Made by a program: the position numbers and the translations under genes | The notes under the pieces: model-generated | Seen by the model: only the letters and a program-made list of their open reading frames with translations | Database searches by the model: none | What the model was told of the DNA's origin: nothing | Source of the DNA: Oryza sativa Japonica Group | Lineage: Eukaryota > Streptophyta > Magnoliopsida > Poales > Poaceae | Direction: 5' to 3' | NCBI RefSeq assembly: GCF_034140825.1 | Contig: NC_089035.1 | Span: forward strand, 3,369,001-3,433,000 | Length of the DNA: 64,000 nt | Part shown: positions 45,675 to 57,932 of the stretch, piece after piece | Position numbering within the stretch: position 1 is the stretch's first letter | Layout: each line of letters starts with the position of its first letter

Positions 45675-47137
45675 ATGAAGAATCGAGCAGTAGAGATGTC
45701 GAGTGGCGTGTACACGTATAAACATCACTGCGAGGGAGGATTCGATATCCATGAAATCTACATCAAGAGGAGCAAATTCAGGGTGCTGTTCTCTTATGTC
45801 GGCGAAATTTTCCTCTTTGCGAATGTACTGCATGCCTTGCTGTTAAAGGTCGTTGTTCTCTCGGATGATAATCCCAAGTGGTAGCTGAGTCTTCACTATT
45901 TCAGTGACCTACTGCATTCTCCCAAAAAATTTATTTGCTGATTGCTGAATGCCAACATTTTTCATGATGTGAATAGATATGTGAGGTTCTTCAAAAACAA
46001 GCTTATCATACATGCCTTGTCAGTGATACTCACATGATGTTGATTTTGTTTGGGTACTTAAGATTCAGAAAGAGAAGAAAGGTGTCACCATACGCTTGTG
46101 ACTTTAATGAGTTTCTGACTTTCTGTGCTCAAATGTTTCAGGAGAGTCTATGCATCAATTCTTTTTGGAGTATTTCATTTGCTTTTGCCGTTGCAAAATG
46201 CTTAAAATATAAGCCTGTGAAGAAAGGTAGGTGGGCAGTGTCTGTATTATCTATTTTGTGCATTTTGCACTGATTGTTTAGTTATTTTTTTACCTGAAGG
46301 AAGGATAAAGATGTATACCCTTGTTACTCAGGATCCTGATTAGGAATGCTTATATGGAAGTGCAATTGTGTGCTCCTCATTGATACCATTTTAATCCTGT
46401 GCAGAGTCATTGTTGATCATGCCAACCTTTGGTGTTCAGCTAGAACAACACTTTTGGAGGTATGAAGATCCAATTTGGATTTTTACAGGGGTGCAATAAG
46501 TTCCACTCTTACTTATTCAAATTTTAGTGACACCCCAAGGGGACTTTGGCAATTGCAAATAGATAGGGGTATCATGGTAGTGGAAGTGAAGTCTTCAAAA
46601 TTTAAATAACTACAAATACTTCTCTCTTTTTTGAGAGAAAATGTACTGAACATGCAAAGTTTTTCAGGAATACAGGCATTGCAGAGACACTTCCCATGTT
46701 TCTTAGATTTTATATATGCTGCAGCACGTAGATTTATTTTCTTTTATCTTCTCTTCATCAAAGCTACCTTTTATAGTGGAAGAGTTCATCGTCAATTTGT
46801 GCCCGTTGGCAAGCTCCTAAAGCCAGTGTTGAATGAGCATGTGACCCCTATTACATGTTACTGGAGCTTAGTGTTGCTTCTACACAGCGAAGACAAACTC
46901 GTGCGTGTTTTTAAGGTAAATTTTTCCTGCTTTCAGTTGGTTTCAAGTGCACTACGAGGAATCCGTTGACTGACGGAGTCCCTTAATTTGCAGAAGGTGT
47001 ATCCACCAGTCAAAATGATGGTTCCGATATGGAAAGCTTTGGATGCATTCACAAATTATGGTGGCATGGGCAATTCTGTAGCTCTTCAACCAAACCCTCT
47101 GCTTATAAATGTTGAACAAGGATGTACAGCGACATGA
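45675..47137 (+). CDS. PIGH: GPI-GlcNAc transferase subunit H (PIG-H), 5 exons
   Basis: Exons: 45675-45848, 46142-46226, 46405-46459, 46777-46915, 46994-47137; phases agree, 198 residues, the usual size for plant PIG-H. Two hydrophobic segments (about residues 40-58 and 63-78) form the membrane hairpin. The PIG-H domain follows: IMPTFGVQLEQHFW, FVPVGKLLKPVLNE, VTPITCYWSLVLLL and VYPPVKMMVPIWKAL. The protein is a subunit of the ER membrane complex that transfers GlcNAc from UDP-GlcNAc to phosphatidylinositol, the first step in GPI-anchor synthesis. Met8 (MSSGVYTYKH) is an alternative start and closer to homologues. The donor after exon 1 (AAG then GTCGTT) is the weakest junction. Confidence 0.9.
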
Positions 47138-50100
47138 AGCCGTGATTCACTGAAGACTTTGGCTGACAGAAGAATGTAAACTAAATTTGCTATGGACAAA
47201 CGAAAATAAACTATAAAATGAGAAAATGTTAGTGATGGAGAGCTGTAATTTTTCACTGGAGGAAGTATTTTATTTCTTCTCTGTTTTTTAGCTGCAGAAA
47301 TTTACCAGCCCATTTACCACCTTGGCCATGTGTATTTCTGACCCTCTGAAGATTCGCAGTAGAATGTCCTGTACCGGTTTCCAGTTCTTGCATAGGAGTT
47401 CATCTTCTGCACATTGTAAACTCATTGCAGTGTACTTTTGCTGGTACTACTAAAAAGCTTACCACTTGGATGAAACCAGATCTGTTCTTCTGATTATATT
47501 TTTCCTCGAGCTAGATGTGAACTTATAATAGGAGTCATCCTCCCTGCTGCAGAAGTTGACAAGCCACACGGTTGCACTGCTGCAATAACTTCAGAATGTG
47601 TGTAAGCTTGAAATCTCACATGCTGAGAGTTTTTATTTAATCCTGTCTGTCTCTTGTCGGCAGCGACTAGTATAGCATATTAACACTGATCAACTGCTAG
47701 TTTACTGTCCATTCCATTGATATCAGTTTGTTGCTAACTAGGCCATTAACTGCAGATTTCAGTGGATCTGAAGATCTAGACATGGAGACCTGTTCTTGGC
47801 AGTGTTACCAAAGAAGAACTGTCACCAGGTCATCATCATGCCAGCCATATACCATCATCAACACCATGAAACTTCTCATTATCACAACTGTACATGACAA
47901 ATTGCCAGATCCTGCATCCCCACCTCATGAAGACTACAAAACTTCCATCACATTCTTGGTCAGACTAAACAGCCATGCTTCACCGAGTGTATCAGAACGG
48001 TGAAGGGCCCACATGTCAGTGACCCTGTTCGCGGACGAAAAATCCGTATGAGCGTTTGCTAGGGGGATGTTTGCTCACCGACAACTGGAACCCGACACAA
48101 GAACCCGGGTCACTGTCGTTGTGAGCTCTGAATTGGAGGGCATGATGAGTGTGCAAGAGGATGACAAGGACAAAGTGTAATGATACATAGCAATCCTACC
48201 AGTGAAGAAAAACTGACAAGGATAAGGCATGTTTCCAAATTACATTCCAATATGTGTGGCTAGCTTAGGTCAATTTTTACCTTTTTTTGGTTTTTGTTCT
48301 TCCCACTGTGGGCACTGTTCCTGAGTGCTCCCTTTCCTGTACATCCTTTCTGGTCTGATTTAGCAATGTGGCTGTTTCATGTGTATGATATTTTCGGGAA
48401 TATTTTTGTTTTCGGGAATATCATGTGTATGGTATTGACACTGTGAAATAAAAGTATTTCTTCAGATTTATCCAATAAAAAAGGTATTTTTATAAAAGCA
48501 TGTAAACTAACCAGTGTATTTTTAGAGGGCTCGCAATTATCATCATTTTTTTTGGGAATAATTATCATCAATTTTTGTGACAACTGTTCGGTTCTTAACA
48601 TTCCAGAGTTGAATAGTGTAAAAGGAGGACTATTTTTCAGATATCTCTCTCCTGCCTCTAATAATATATCCTTTTACCTACTACTAATGCTACACGTGAT
48701 AGATGGCACCGGTTAAAGATTCTGTTTCTTGATCACTCATATTTTCATCTTTGATTCCCTTTTGGATCACTCATTTTATTTCCTCCACTTGGTGGCTACT
48801 GGTACAGGCAAGATCTTTCAAGTTTCAACGTATCCCGATCGCATCACTGGATCTTACGTGAAATGAAATCACTGGATCTCAGTATCATTTCCATTCTTCT
48901 TAGTTAGTGTCCACTATCAAATCATTTACCAAGCAATCAGTAATTGTAATTGACTGCATCAAGATGGATGTCACCTGCTAAATCCTGACTCGTAGAATGA
49001 TCAATGATCATATTGTGTTAAATGCACTTGACTAGTTCAATAAAGAACTTAAACTAATGACGAAAAGCGGGCAATCACTTGGTATATTCCACTCCCCCTC
49101 ATGAGAGGGTCCCTAAGTCTCAAACGTGGAATAGAAATAGGATATAATTATTTTTATTTAATTATGCGTCAAGCATGATTTAAACTTGAGAACTTTAGCT
49201 CCCATATCATACCGCGTAAAAGCTTTTTTTCAGTAGTTTCCTTTTCCTTTTCTATTTGGGTCTTTTCTCCCTTCCTCCGGCATAGGCATGTCTGGCTGAT
49301 TGCGTTGTGCAACAAAACATCTTTTCCCTTCTAATACATTGACGTGCAATCCTTTTGCGCGTTCGTAAAATGATAAGAGAAAACTGAAAATTCACTTATA
49401 TTTCAAAATATCAAAACTAGAAATTAGCAATTTGCAACTTGTGCATCAACAGCCATGAAAGATGATGCATCACCAACAGTCCAGAACTATTATTCTCCCA
49501 AAATAAAGGAGGTCAAGATCAGAACTGTTTACTGAAACTAATCAACAGCACTCCTAAGCTGGCACAAGGTACAATTCTTGTAACGAATTAATGTGAAAAA
49601 AGGGGGGGGGGGGGGGGAATTGAACTGCTAACCGATACTGACACACAGTTGATGCCGTTGCTCAGACAGCTGCATATAAATTCCACTGTTCTCCAACATT
49701 CTCCCTCATAACTTGCGCCGACGCATTGCAGAAACACACCAATTAATGGATGCCAGCAATTTTCTGAAACTAAATATTCTTGGTGTTTTTTTCTTTCCGT
49801 TCAAAAAAAAAATTCTTGGTGTTTTTGGAAATTCTTAAATAAAATATGTGATAGGTATGTGTCTCTTTAATTTTTTTTAATAAAAAGAGAGAAAAATAGA
49901 TACTATATACGTCTCATATTTTTATGCTGACCAGGGAAGGGAAGCTGAACTAGTCAGTACAGCAGCTACTGAATGTCTGAATTACGAACTCTTCAGTTCA
50001 TCTGTTACTTTTGAGTCGATTAATTCAGAGAAATTTTGTCGATCAAGTTCTTAAAAATAAAGTGACACATCAGATAGGGGGCACAAACAGTGACGCATGT

Positions 50101-50378
50101 AACAAGCCTCATTTTCAGGACGCTGCCGTCCATTTCAAATTAAATTATTAATTAACGTCATTAACACTGGCTGGACCGACTAATCACACTCTCAGGACAG
50201 TCATTAGCATATATGTCCCTTCTCATTACACGACAATCTAGCACCAGAAACTACCTACACTTACGTATGTACAGCGACAGCTGATCGCACTGTTAACGTA
50301 TGATTCACACATGGTTGGCCGTAGCCTTATACAGTATTGGCCGTAGTCAACCTCTTCAGACATTTCTAAGCAAAACTA
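47138..50378. other. Intergenic
   Basis: 3' UTR of PIG-H, then no supported gene. The frame at 47728-48003 has no domain. A G run lies at 49603-49618. A LINE tail is listed separately. Confidence 0.5.
49205..49372 (+). mobile_element. LINE 3' tail, second copy
   Basis: TTGCGTTGTGCAACAAAACAT and CATTGACGTGCAATCCTTTT then GCGCGTTCG match the 3' UTR of the LINE at 44540-45028. No coding part. Confidence 0.7.
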
Positions 50379-50622
50379 CTCCCTCCATCTTTCTAAAATA
50401 GTATAGTTTTAGTTAGTAAAAACATAGTATTAAGCATGAGGTTAAAAAATTACTACGTCCTTCGGAGAAAAAAAAAGAGAATAAAAGGTACTACTATTAG
50501 TTTAATGACTAAAAAGAAGAAAAATATGAAATGGTATTAAAGAGCTCTAGTGGGCCACTCTAAAACCTCACTCTTTTATGATACTTTTTTAGGTTAAAAC
50601 TACACTATTTTAAGAACGGAGG
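50379..50622. mobile_element. Stowaway-like MITE
   Basis: Left tip CTCCCTCCATCTTTCTAAAATAG and right side CTATTTTAAGAACGGAGG are inverted. The TA duplication is not intact on the right. Confidence 0.65.
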
Positions 50623-50728
50623 AACTCACATTCACAATATTTTTTTTAGATTACCCATAACATCTTATTTATTCTTTTTTCATTTCAAATTTTTCTCTCC
50701 ATTGAGTTATAAAGGGTACTAGTATATA

Positions 50729-50963
50729 CTCCCTCCATATTTTAATGTATGACGTTGTTGACTTTTCAACCAACGTTTGACCATTCGTTTTATTTAAAAT
50801 TTTTGTGCAAATATAAAAATATTTATGTCATACTTAAAGAACATTTGATGACGAATCAAGTCACAATAAAATAAATGATAATTACATAAATTTTTTAAAT
50901 ATGACAAATGGTCAAACGTTGGACAAAAAGTCAACGGCATCATACATTAAAATATGGAGGTAG
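50729..50963. mobile_element. Stowaway MITE
   Basis: Tips CTCCCTCCATATTTTAATG and CATTAAAATATGGAGGTAG, TA on both sides. Same subfamily as 40736-40970 in the other orientation. Confidence 0.87.
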
Positions 50964-53900
50964 TACTACAGTTCCATCAACTACCATACTTCCTCCAGTC
51001 AAAATTATTTAACATTCATTTAGGACAAGATTTAATTAAAATTTTAAAAAAATGACCATCGGTAATTTCTCAAATGGTTTGTTTAAAACCTAAAAACAAT
51101 GCGGCATGAGCATATTTGTCTTGATAAGGAATAGTGTTTTAAACCTATTAGATTTCACAATTTATTTTAATGTACAGTTGATGAACAATTTTTTAAATAT
51201 TTTGATTGAATTATATCCCATGCATCAAATATTTTTAACCGGTGAAAGTATTATGTAGGGGATTTTTTTAAAAAAAAAATTGTTCGCAGTGCCTCGTACC
51301 TCGATTTTAGAAGAATGTCGAGATTTATTACTCATAATTTTGTGCGATGTTACAATATATAGCAGAAGAAAACACAAGACTAAAACCCTAAAAACTACAA
51401 TTAGAAAGAAACTAAAAAAACCTGTAAAAAAAACTCAGCAAGCTCACCTCCGAGCTTACAATCATGCGCCAATAGCACCTGCACACACTGCTGGGAATAT
51501 ACAAGACCAATCGCCTCTACGCCTATGACAAAGCTTAATTTTATCCTAAATTAACGGTAGAAAAGTGTGGTAGCCTCTTTAAAAGGTGAAAAGCAGTGCT
51601 TATTTCTCAGTTTTTTAAAAAGATAATAGAACTGGTATTCCATCACTGTATTTGGCATAGTCTGCAACGGAGAGAGAGTGTGGCCGATCGATCGATCGAT
51701 CCATTGGTTTCTTTATTTCCACGTGGTTTTGTCGTTGAATTGCTCCTTTCGGTCTCTGAAAAATTGAATGGTGTGCCATGCGAAAACAACAGGCCACTGT
51801 CGCAAACCGTCACCGGTCACGCAGCGAAATTATTCAGTTGACGAGCAAAGAAAATTCACAATTTCTTCTTTGAGCTTCTGACATCTAAAATTTCTTCTAA
51901 AAAATCTCGAGCTTTTTAAACAGTTTGCTAATACTTTTATAATTAAAAAAAATTAGAAGTTAGAGGTTTAAAAAGTTAGCTTCTTTTTTTTAAAATTTTT
52001 ACCACAGCTGGCTACTCATGCAACTTCTTAAAATCTCGTGCTCTCCTGAACAGAGCATATATGCATCAATCGATCAGCACGGCTTGGTTCATCATGTCCT
52101 TATGGGCGTTAGGACTTATGCATCGATCGCTCACATCATTTTCTGTCTCACTGAAACAGTTTTATTAGATGGGGTTGTTTGAAATGAAAAGAACGTCGTT
52201 TTGTTCGTTAGTTAGGTTAATTAAGCCTGAATTCTGCTTTATGTTATAATCATGCCGTCTTAAAAGTATTTAAACTAGGTATTAAAAGTGGACTTGACAA
52301 GACTGGATTACAGGAACAGATATATAATTAAAACCATTTTCAGATTCAGAACCGAGGCTCATGAATCACGATTATGATGCAATTACCAGCGACAGATTCC
52401 TAAATTCAGGTGCACTCTCGAGACAGATTGTTAGAACAAGCAAAGTTATTTATTGGTGCTGCTACATCTTACAACCTCAAGCGTGTACAGTGCCATATAC
52501 TTTTTCTGAATGAGTAAACTGAATTTCAATATCCGAAACGTCTGTAAATTCAGCAAACATTCAGTTCATTCTTCAGCTGCCTGATTTTTTCCTGAATATA
52601 GCTAGCTTGCTACATGCCTGAATAAAACTGCCAGTTTTGCCTCTTTTTTTTTTCACCGTCACTGAATTACATAGGTGGAACGTTATGAGATGTAATTTAT
52701 TGGTTCTTGAAGATGCTGGAGTACCTTAATCTTTCAATGATATGTATCATAAGCCGAGATGCTTTTCTTTTCTTTGAAATCGACACCTTAGCTGTGCTCT
52801 CATGATCCATACCTTACAGATTAATGAAGGTGCTTAACTATATACACACTTTATCTGAAGCAATGTGGATCGATTTGCAAAGTAGTTGCACATGCAGGAA
52901 CACCATTACTTGCTGACAAAATGACGACGCTACATTGAATGCAGTGCTCATTCACTCTGACGGTTCATGCTAGCTTCTCGTTGATATTATGATTTGCCAT
53001 TTGCCAATGCTGCTAGCTGGCTTGGTCCAATCCTTTGAAGTGCCTTGTAAAGCATGCAAGATACGACTACTGTGCTAGCTTAACTAAACCAAGTTACACC
53101 TAGCTATGACAATAATCATCAATTCCAATCAATAGCAATACATGTTCTTGCTACTACATCTATCTCGGCCAATTAGCTACCTAGTTTAATTTTACCGTTA
53201 AACCCACTTGTTGGGACTAGCTAGTAGTACAATCAAGTTACTCACAAGCTAATTAATCAGGTGAGAGTTAAAAATGGTTTAAAAATATAGAATCACGTGA
53301 TAGCTAGCCCGTTGATGCAAGGAGTTCATTTGTTTTGTTTTGCTTTCAAAGAATGTATTTGATAGACTCTTAATTAGAGTGGACTTACCGGCGCCATCGA
53401 CGGAGGTTAGTGTGAGTTAAACTAATGTCGATGGATTAATTAGCTCTTAAGACCGGGGTTAATTAAGTAAGGGGACATACATGTATATTTGTCAAGTGAG
53501 CTGTCTAAAATTAATATAATTGATCATTGTCTTCTTGGAAATGTCCTTGCAATGTCTCCTCCACTGTCCTGATGCCCTTCAGATGGGGGAAAAATCTATG
53601 GCCAAATTGTACGTACTGATAGCCCTACTCAGTACTGTTCCTTAATTGTTACAGCTCCTCAACATGCATAGCTAATTTGAATTAATTAGATTGGGCCATC
53701 ATGTTCTGCACGTATCAATACATGGTTTTTTTTCCTTCTGTTTTCAGAATAATAAGCTATAGTGCAAATGCATGAAGACGTTATTCAGACACTCAAAACT
53801 GCAAAGTGTCCATGAGAGTAGCATCATTCAGATTTCAGAGACACTGAATTAAGCACACCAAGTCCGGCATGTGTGTAAATGGTTTTGAATCATGTTCAAA

Positions 53901-54905
53901 AGGTATATACTACTACTATCAAATATGTCAAAAACAACTACAAAATTGTACCGAAAAATCAATTATGTTTCTAGGAACCTAGCTACTCTCTGTCATTGTG
54001 CGCGTCTCTGTTCATGATCAGATTCAGAATCAATCATCACTGCGGCCATCCGCATTGATTTCTCAACGACACAAGTAGCTAGGGGGAAACCACTGTTCTA
54101 GAATAAGTGCATGCACAATAACACGTAGCTGGTCCTCTTCGTAGGCATCCCATAAAATCGAAACATGTCCTAGCAAATAAATGTAACGATATTAGAAATA
54201 TATAGAAGCAGAAAAACATCGATATAAATAAAGAGTAATTTTACGATCCTTAAGAGTTATTTAAATATATCACTTTATAGTGTAAAAGTTAGTACCTTTT
54301 GATACCTTATACTAGAGCTACTGAATTTTTAGTGTAAAAAATAGTACCTTTTGATACCTCATATATACTAGAGCTACCGAATTTTACAATAAAATGAGGT
54401 ACCTTCTCCTATAAAATTTCTCATAAATATAAAGAACTGCGAAATTTCTCATAAATATAGTGGAAGAATCTTCCAGCCTCTGTGCCGTGTATACATAAAC
54501 ATACAAGGCGTGCAAAGGAAAAATTACAAATTTTGCAAACATGAAAATAATATAACACCATGCATGAATATGTAGAATTTACAGATTCAAAATCAGTTCC
54601 AAGGAGATGCCATGATCTGCAATGCAAGGGGCATCAATTTATATAGATTCTACCATTCTAGCACACCCATGCATGCTCATATATTATTCTCCATATATAC
54701 TTCATACAAGCTTAATTAATTAAGCATATAACACTTTGGTGATAGTAATTAAACTCTTCCATAAATATCACTCCATGAAAAAGCCACATATATATGCATA
54801 TGGTAAATAGAACACTGTTAAAACCTGCAAATTACACCCCAAGTTGAAACAGCAGCCGAGTAACAGTGACAGACAGCGTGAACTACGAGGCAAGAAGAGG
54901 AGAGG
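50964..54905. other. Long intergenic stretch
   Basis: AT-rich DNA with no supported gene, RNA or terminal-repeat element. Near 54278-54400 a block with GTACCTTTTGATACCT and CTAGAGCTACCGAATTTT occurs twice as a short tandem repeat. Confidence 0.5.
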
Positions 54906-55646
54906 CTACGCCGCCTTCTGCGCCACGGCGGCGCTAGAGCCGTGGCCGCCGGCGCCGGCGCCGGCGGCCACCGACGAGATGGCGCTCCTCACCGTCATGG
55001 CGACGCGGCAGTTCTTGATGGCCCTGAAGCTCTCGTGCCGCACCCTGAAGCACGCCGTCGACGCCGCCATGTCGTCGTCGCCGCCGTCGTCGTCATCGTC
55101 GTCGTCGTCCCCGAACGCGCGGCCGCCGCCGCCGTGCCCCTGCAGGCTCCTCATCGACGAGCACGTCGGCGACTGCGTGCTCCTGAACGACAGCGAGTAC
55201 GACGAGTAGAACGAGGCCGACGACGACGACGACGAGGTGGAGGAGGCGCAGGACGACGTCGGCGAGCCCGACACCGGCCGGCCGCCTCTCCGCAGCCTGA
55301 TCTTGGGCAGCACGAACAACCTGAGGATGCCGTGCTTCCCATACTTCCTTCCTCCTCCGCCGCCGCCGCCGCCGGCGGACACCTTGCCGGCGGTGTAGTA
55401 GGACGGCGGCGGCGTGAGCGGCGGCAGCACGGCGTCGGACATGGCGTTCTTGGGCGTGCCCGGCTGCGACTCCCACAGGAAGGGCACGGAGCCCGCGGAG
55501 GCGACGCCGTAGTACACCCTGAACGACGGCGCCGCGGCGGCGCTCTCCCTGGACAGCAGCTTGGAGAACACCTTGCTCCCCGCCGGCTTCAGCTGGAGCT
55601 TAGACGCCTCCTCCTCCTCCTCCTTCTCCTTCTTGGCCGCCGCCAT
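54906..55646 (-). CDS. DUF688-like plant protein
   Basis: Single exon, 246 residues. The motif VPFLWESQPGTPK near residue 55 is the hallmark of the plant DUF688 family. It is followed by a proline-rich LPPLTPPPSYY, a Gly run, a basic block KYGKHGILRLFVLPKIRLRR, a Ser-rich stretch, an Asp run and the C-terminal CFRVRHESFRAIKNCRVAMT. The N-terminus is Lys/Glu-rich. Function is unknown. The antisense strand is also open for 256 codons because of GC-rich codon use; I consider that a shadow. The minus strand fits the family. Confidence 0.85.
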   Translation of the reverse strand: MAAAKKEKEEEEEASKLQLKPAGSKVFSKLLSRESAAAAPSFRVYYGVASAGSVPFLWESQPGTPKNAMSDAVLPPLTPPPSYYTAGKVSAGGGGGGGGRKYGKHGILRLFVLPKIRLRRGGRPVSGSPTSSCASSTSSSSSSASFYSSYSLSFRSTQSPTCSSMRSLQGHGGGGRAFGDDDDDDDDGGDDDMAASTACFRVRHESFRAIKNCRVAMTVRSAISSVAAGAGAGGHGSSAAVAQKAA

Positions 55647-56111
55647 GGATGGACGCGATCGAGGAGGAGGAAGAGATCTCGAGCTCGAGGAGAGGGAAGC
55701 TGGAGAGAGTGAGGAGGAAGACGAGAGAGCGCGGCGGCGAGTGGCTTCTTCTTATGCTGCGCTGCGGTGTCAGTGGCCGGGAGTAATACGGTTTTATTAG
55801 TGGAGATTAGTTGGGTGTTTAATTAATTAGTTAATTAATTTGCACGTCCTCTTAATATAATTAATCCGCTTGCTATTGCTATACTACTGCTGCTCACCTC
55901 TTCACTCACTCAGATCCGAGGTAGCAGAGTTGACTGTTGACTTGGTGTTGGCCTACTAGGATTTATTAGGAGTAGGATTTCCCAGCTAGAATTTCAGTGG
56001 GAATTTTCTGCTCAATGGAAATGGTTGAGAATTTAAATATTTTTTTAAAACATTGTACAAATTCGTAGATGCTCTTAAACATGTAAGCACACTCACCCTT
56101 GTAAACGCATA
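55647..56111. other. Promoter region of the DUF688-like gene
   Basis: The leader is purine/pyrimidine-biased (GAGGA repeats on the plus strand). No strong TATA box; ACTAATAAAACCG on the minus strand near 55789-55801 is a weak candidate. Confidence 0.35.
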
Positions 56112-56119
56112 CATACATC

Positions 56120-56748
56120 TAGGGGTGAAAACGGTACGGAAACTTTCCGGATTTCGGACCTATTTTCGAAAACGGAATATGTCGGTCGGAATTTTTTCGG
56201 AATTTTTCGGAAACGGAAACGAATTTGGAAATATTTTCTCGGAAACGGAATCGGAAATGATAAGGGCAGTTTCCATCGGAACTCGGAATCGGTCGAAAAC
56301 TTTCCGGAAATTTTCTCGGAATTTCTGGAAATTTCCTCGGAATTACCATAAATTTTGTGACTGAAATACCCTTAATTCCTTTTTTAAGCACTAAATAGTG
56401 AATACCATGGTGTTTGGCTGTTATTTTTTAAAAAAATATTTGTTATGCAAATCTAAAATTACATAAGAATATTTTTTGTGCTACATTGGGATTTATCAAC
56501 AACATTACTCTTTTAAACATAGATAATTTATTTAATTAGATTTATTAGTTTGAGGGGTTTTTTATTCCGATAAATTTTCGTTACCGTATTCGCGCCGGTT
56601 CGTTTTCGCTCCGCTTTCGATTTCGATAATATTCGATTCCGTTTTCGTATCCGGGGTTTCCGATTCCGATTTCGATTCCGAAAAAAAATATGAAAACGAA
56701 AACGATAAAGATGGTTTCCGTCCGTTTTCGTACCGTTTTCACCCCCTA
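56120..56748. mobile_element. Complete non-autonomous hAT element, 629 bp
   Basis: Ends TAGGGGTGAAAACGGTACGG and CGTACCGTTTTCACCCCCTA, with a perfect 8-bp duplication CATACATC at 56112-56119 and 56749-56756. Subterminal regions are full of CGGAAA/TTTCCG motifs. No transposase. Confidence 0.92.
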
Positions 56749-57278
56749 CATACATCTTACCACTATGAGCATATCTAACTCTTCAAGAAATTAGAGTGAC
56801 ATATTTTAAGATCGGTGAGGTTATGATAAATGTTATTATTGTTAACATGCTGCTGAAAGAATAATTATTACAAATACGAACACCCATTTCATGTTTAGGA
56901 CTTGCGGATGAGCAAGTTCCATCCTAAGAAATCTGTAATCAGCTATGCTATGTTCAGTTTGCGTGAGATTTTAAATATTAGAAAACAACGTTATTTTTGG
57001 TCCAGTGTATTGTTTAACCTTTTTCCAATCATCATGTACAAAAACTACAAGGTTAAATTTTTAAATGAAGTTTATTCAAAAGATAATTTTGAAACGAGAT
57101 ATATCTGATCTATTATAATTCTTTTATATATTTAGAAACATATGGCACAAGAGTTAGTAGTACCCACTAGTACATTAGTACAAAAGCGAACTGGTACTAA
57201 AACTTTTTAAACTACTCATTTCAAAACCAGCAGCGACAAGAACAAATGGAAAGACAAGCATATCAACACAAAGTACTC

Positions 57279-57515
57279 TATCCGTCCCATAAAAAACCAA
57301 CATAGTACTTACTCTGTTTCACAATGTAAGTCATTCTAACATTTTCCATATTCATATTGATATTAATGAATTTAGACATATATATCTATCTAGATTCATT
57401 AACATTAATATGAATGTGGGAAATGCTAGAATGACTTACATTGCGAAACGGAGGGAGTATGAAATATGATACATACTAGTATTTTGAATCTCGATATATC
57501 TTTGTCCAGATTCAT
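57279..57515. mobile_element. Stowaway (GTCCCATAAAAAACCAAC type), split and truncated
   Basis: Left tip CTATCCGTCCCATAAAAAACC; the body resumes after the inner MITE with GATACATACTAGTATTTTGA and TTTGTCCAGATTCATTG, then stops at the next MITE. The right half is missing. Confidence 0.6.
57312..57457. mobile_element. Stowaway MITE, palindromic type
   Basis: Tips CTCTGTTTCACAATGTAAG and CTTACATTGCGAAACGGAGG, TA at 57310-57311 and 57458-57459. Nearly the whole element is one inverted repeat. Confidence 0.9.
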
Positions 57516-57516
57516 T

Positions 57517-57665
57517 GTGGTCTTATTTAGATTTCAACTTTTCTTTTCAAACTTCCAACTTTTCCGTCACATTGAACTTTTCTACACATGCAAACTTCCA
57601 AGTTTTCAGTCACATCGTTCCAATTTCTTCAAACTTTCAATTTTGGTGTGGAACTAAACACAACC
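57517..57665. mobile_element. Small MITE with GTxTTATTTAG / CTAAACAC termini
   Basis: Left GTGGTCTTATTTAGATTTC and right GGAACTAAACACAACC are imperfect inverted repeats; core rich in AAACTTCCAACTTTT. Related to 9035-9182. Confidence 0.6.
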
Positions 57666-57696
57666 GGAGCTAGAATGTGTCATAACCAGTCTTATA

Positions 57697-57930
57697 CTAT
57701 CTCCGTTTTTTAATAGATGACGCCGTTGACTTTTTCTTACATGTTTGACCATTCGTTTTATTCAAAAATTTTACGTAATTATAATTTATTTTGTTATGAG
57801 TTGTTTTATCATTCATAGTACATTAAGTGTGATTTATATCTTATACATTTGCATAAAATTTTTGAATAAGACAAATGGTCAAATATGTTAGAAAAAGTCA
57901 ACGGCGTCATCTATTAAAAAACGGAGGAAG
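57697..57930. mobile_element. Stowaway MITE
   Basis: Tips CTATCTCCGTTTTTTAATAG and CTATTAAAAAACGGAGGAAG, TA at 57695-57696 and 57931-57932. Complete version of the inner element at 9465-9690. Confidence 0.9.
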
Positions 57931-57932
57931 TA

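Noticed and set aside
47728-48003. 91-codon plus-strand frame downstream of PIG-H
   Set aside because: No recognisable domain and no gene context; likely chance.
54942-55712. 256-codon plus-strand frame over the DUF688-like gene
   Set aside because: GC-rich shadow with Arg/His repeats and no domain; the minus strand carries the family motif FLWESQPGTPK.
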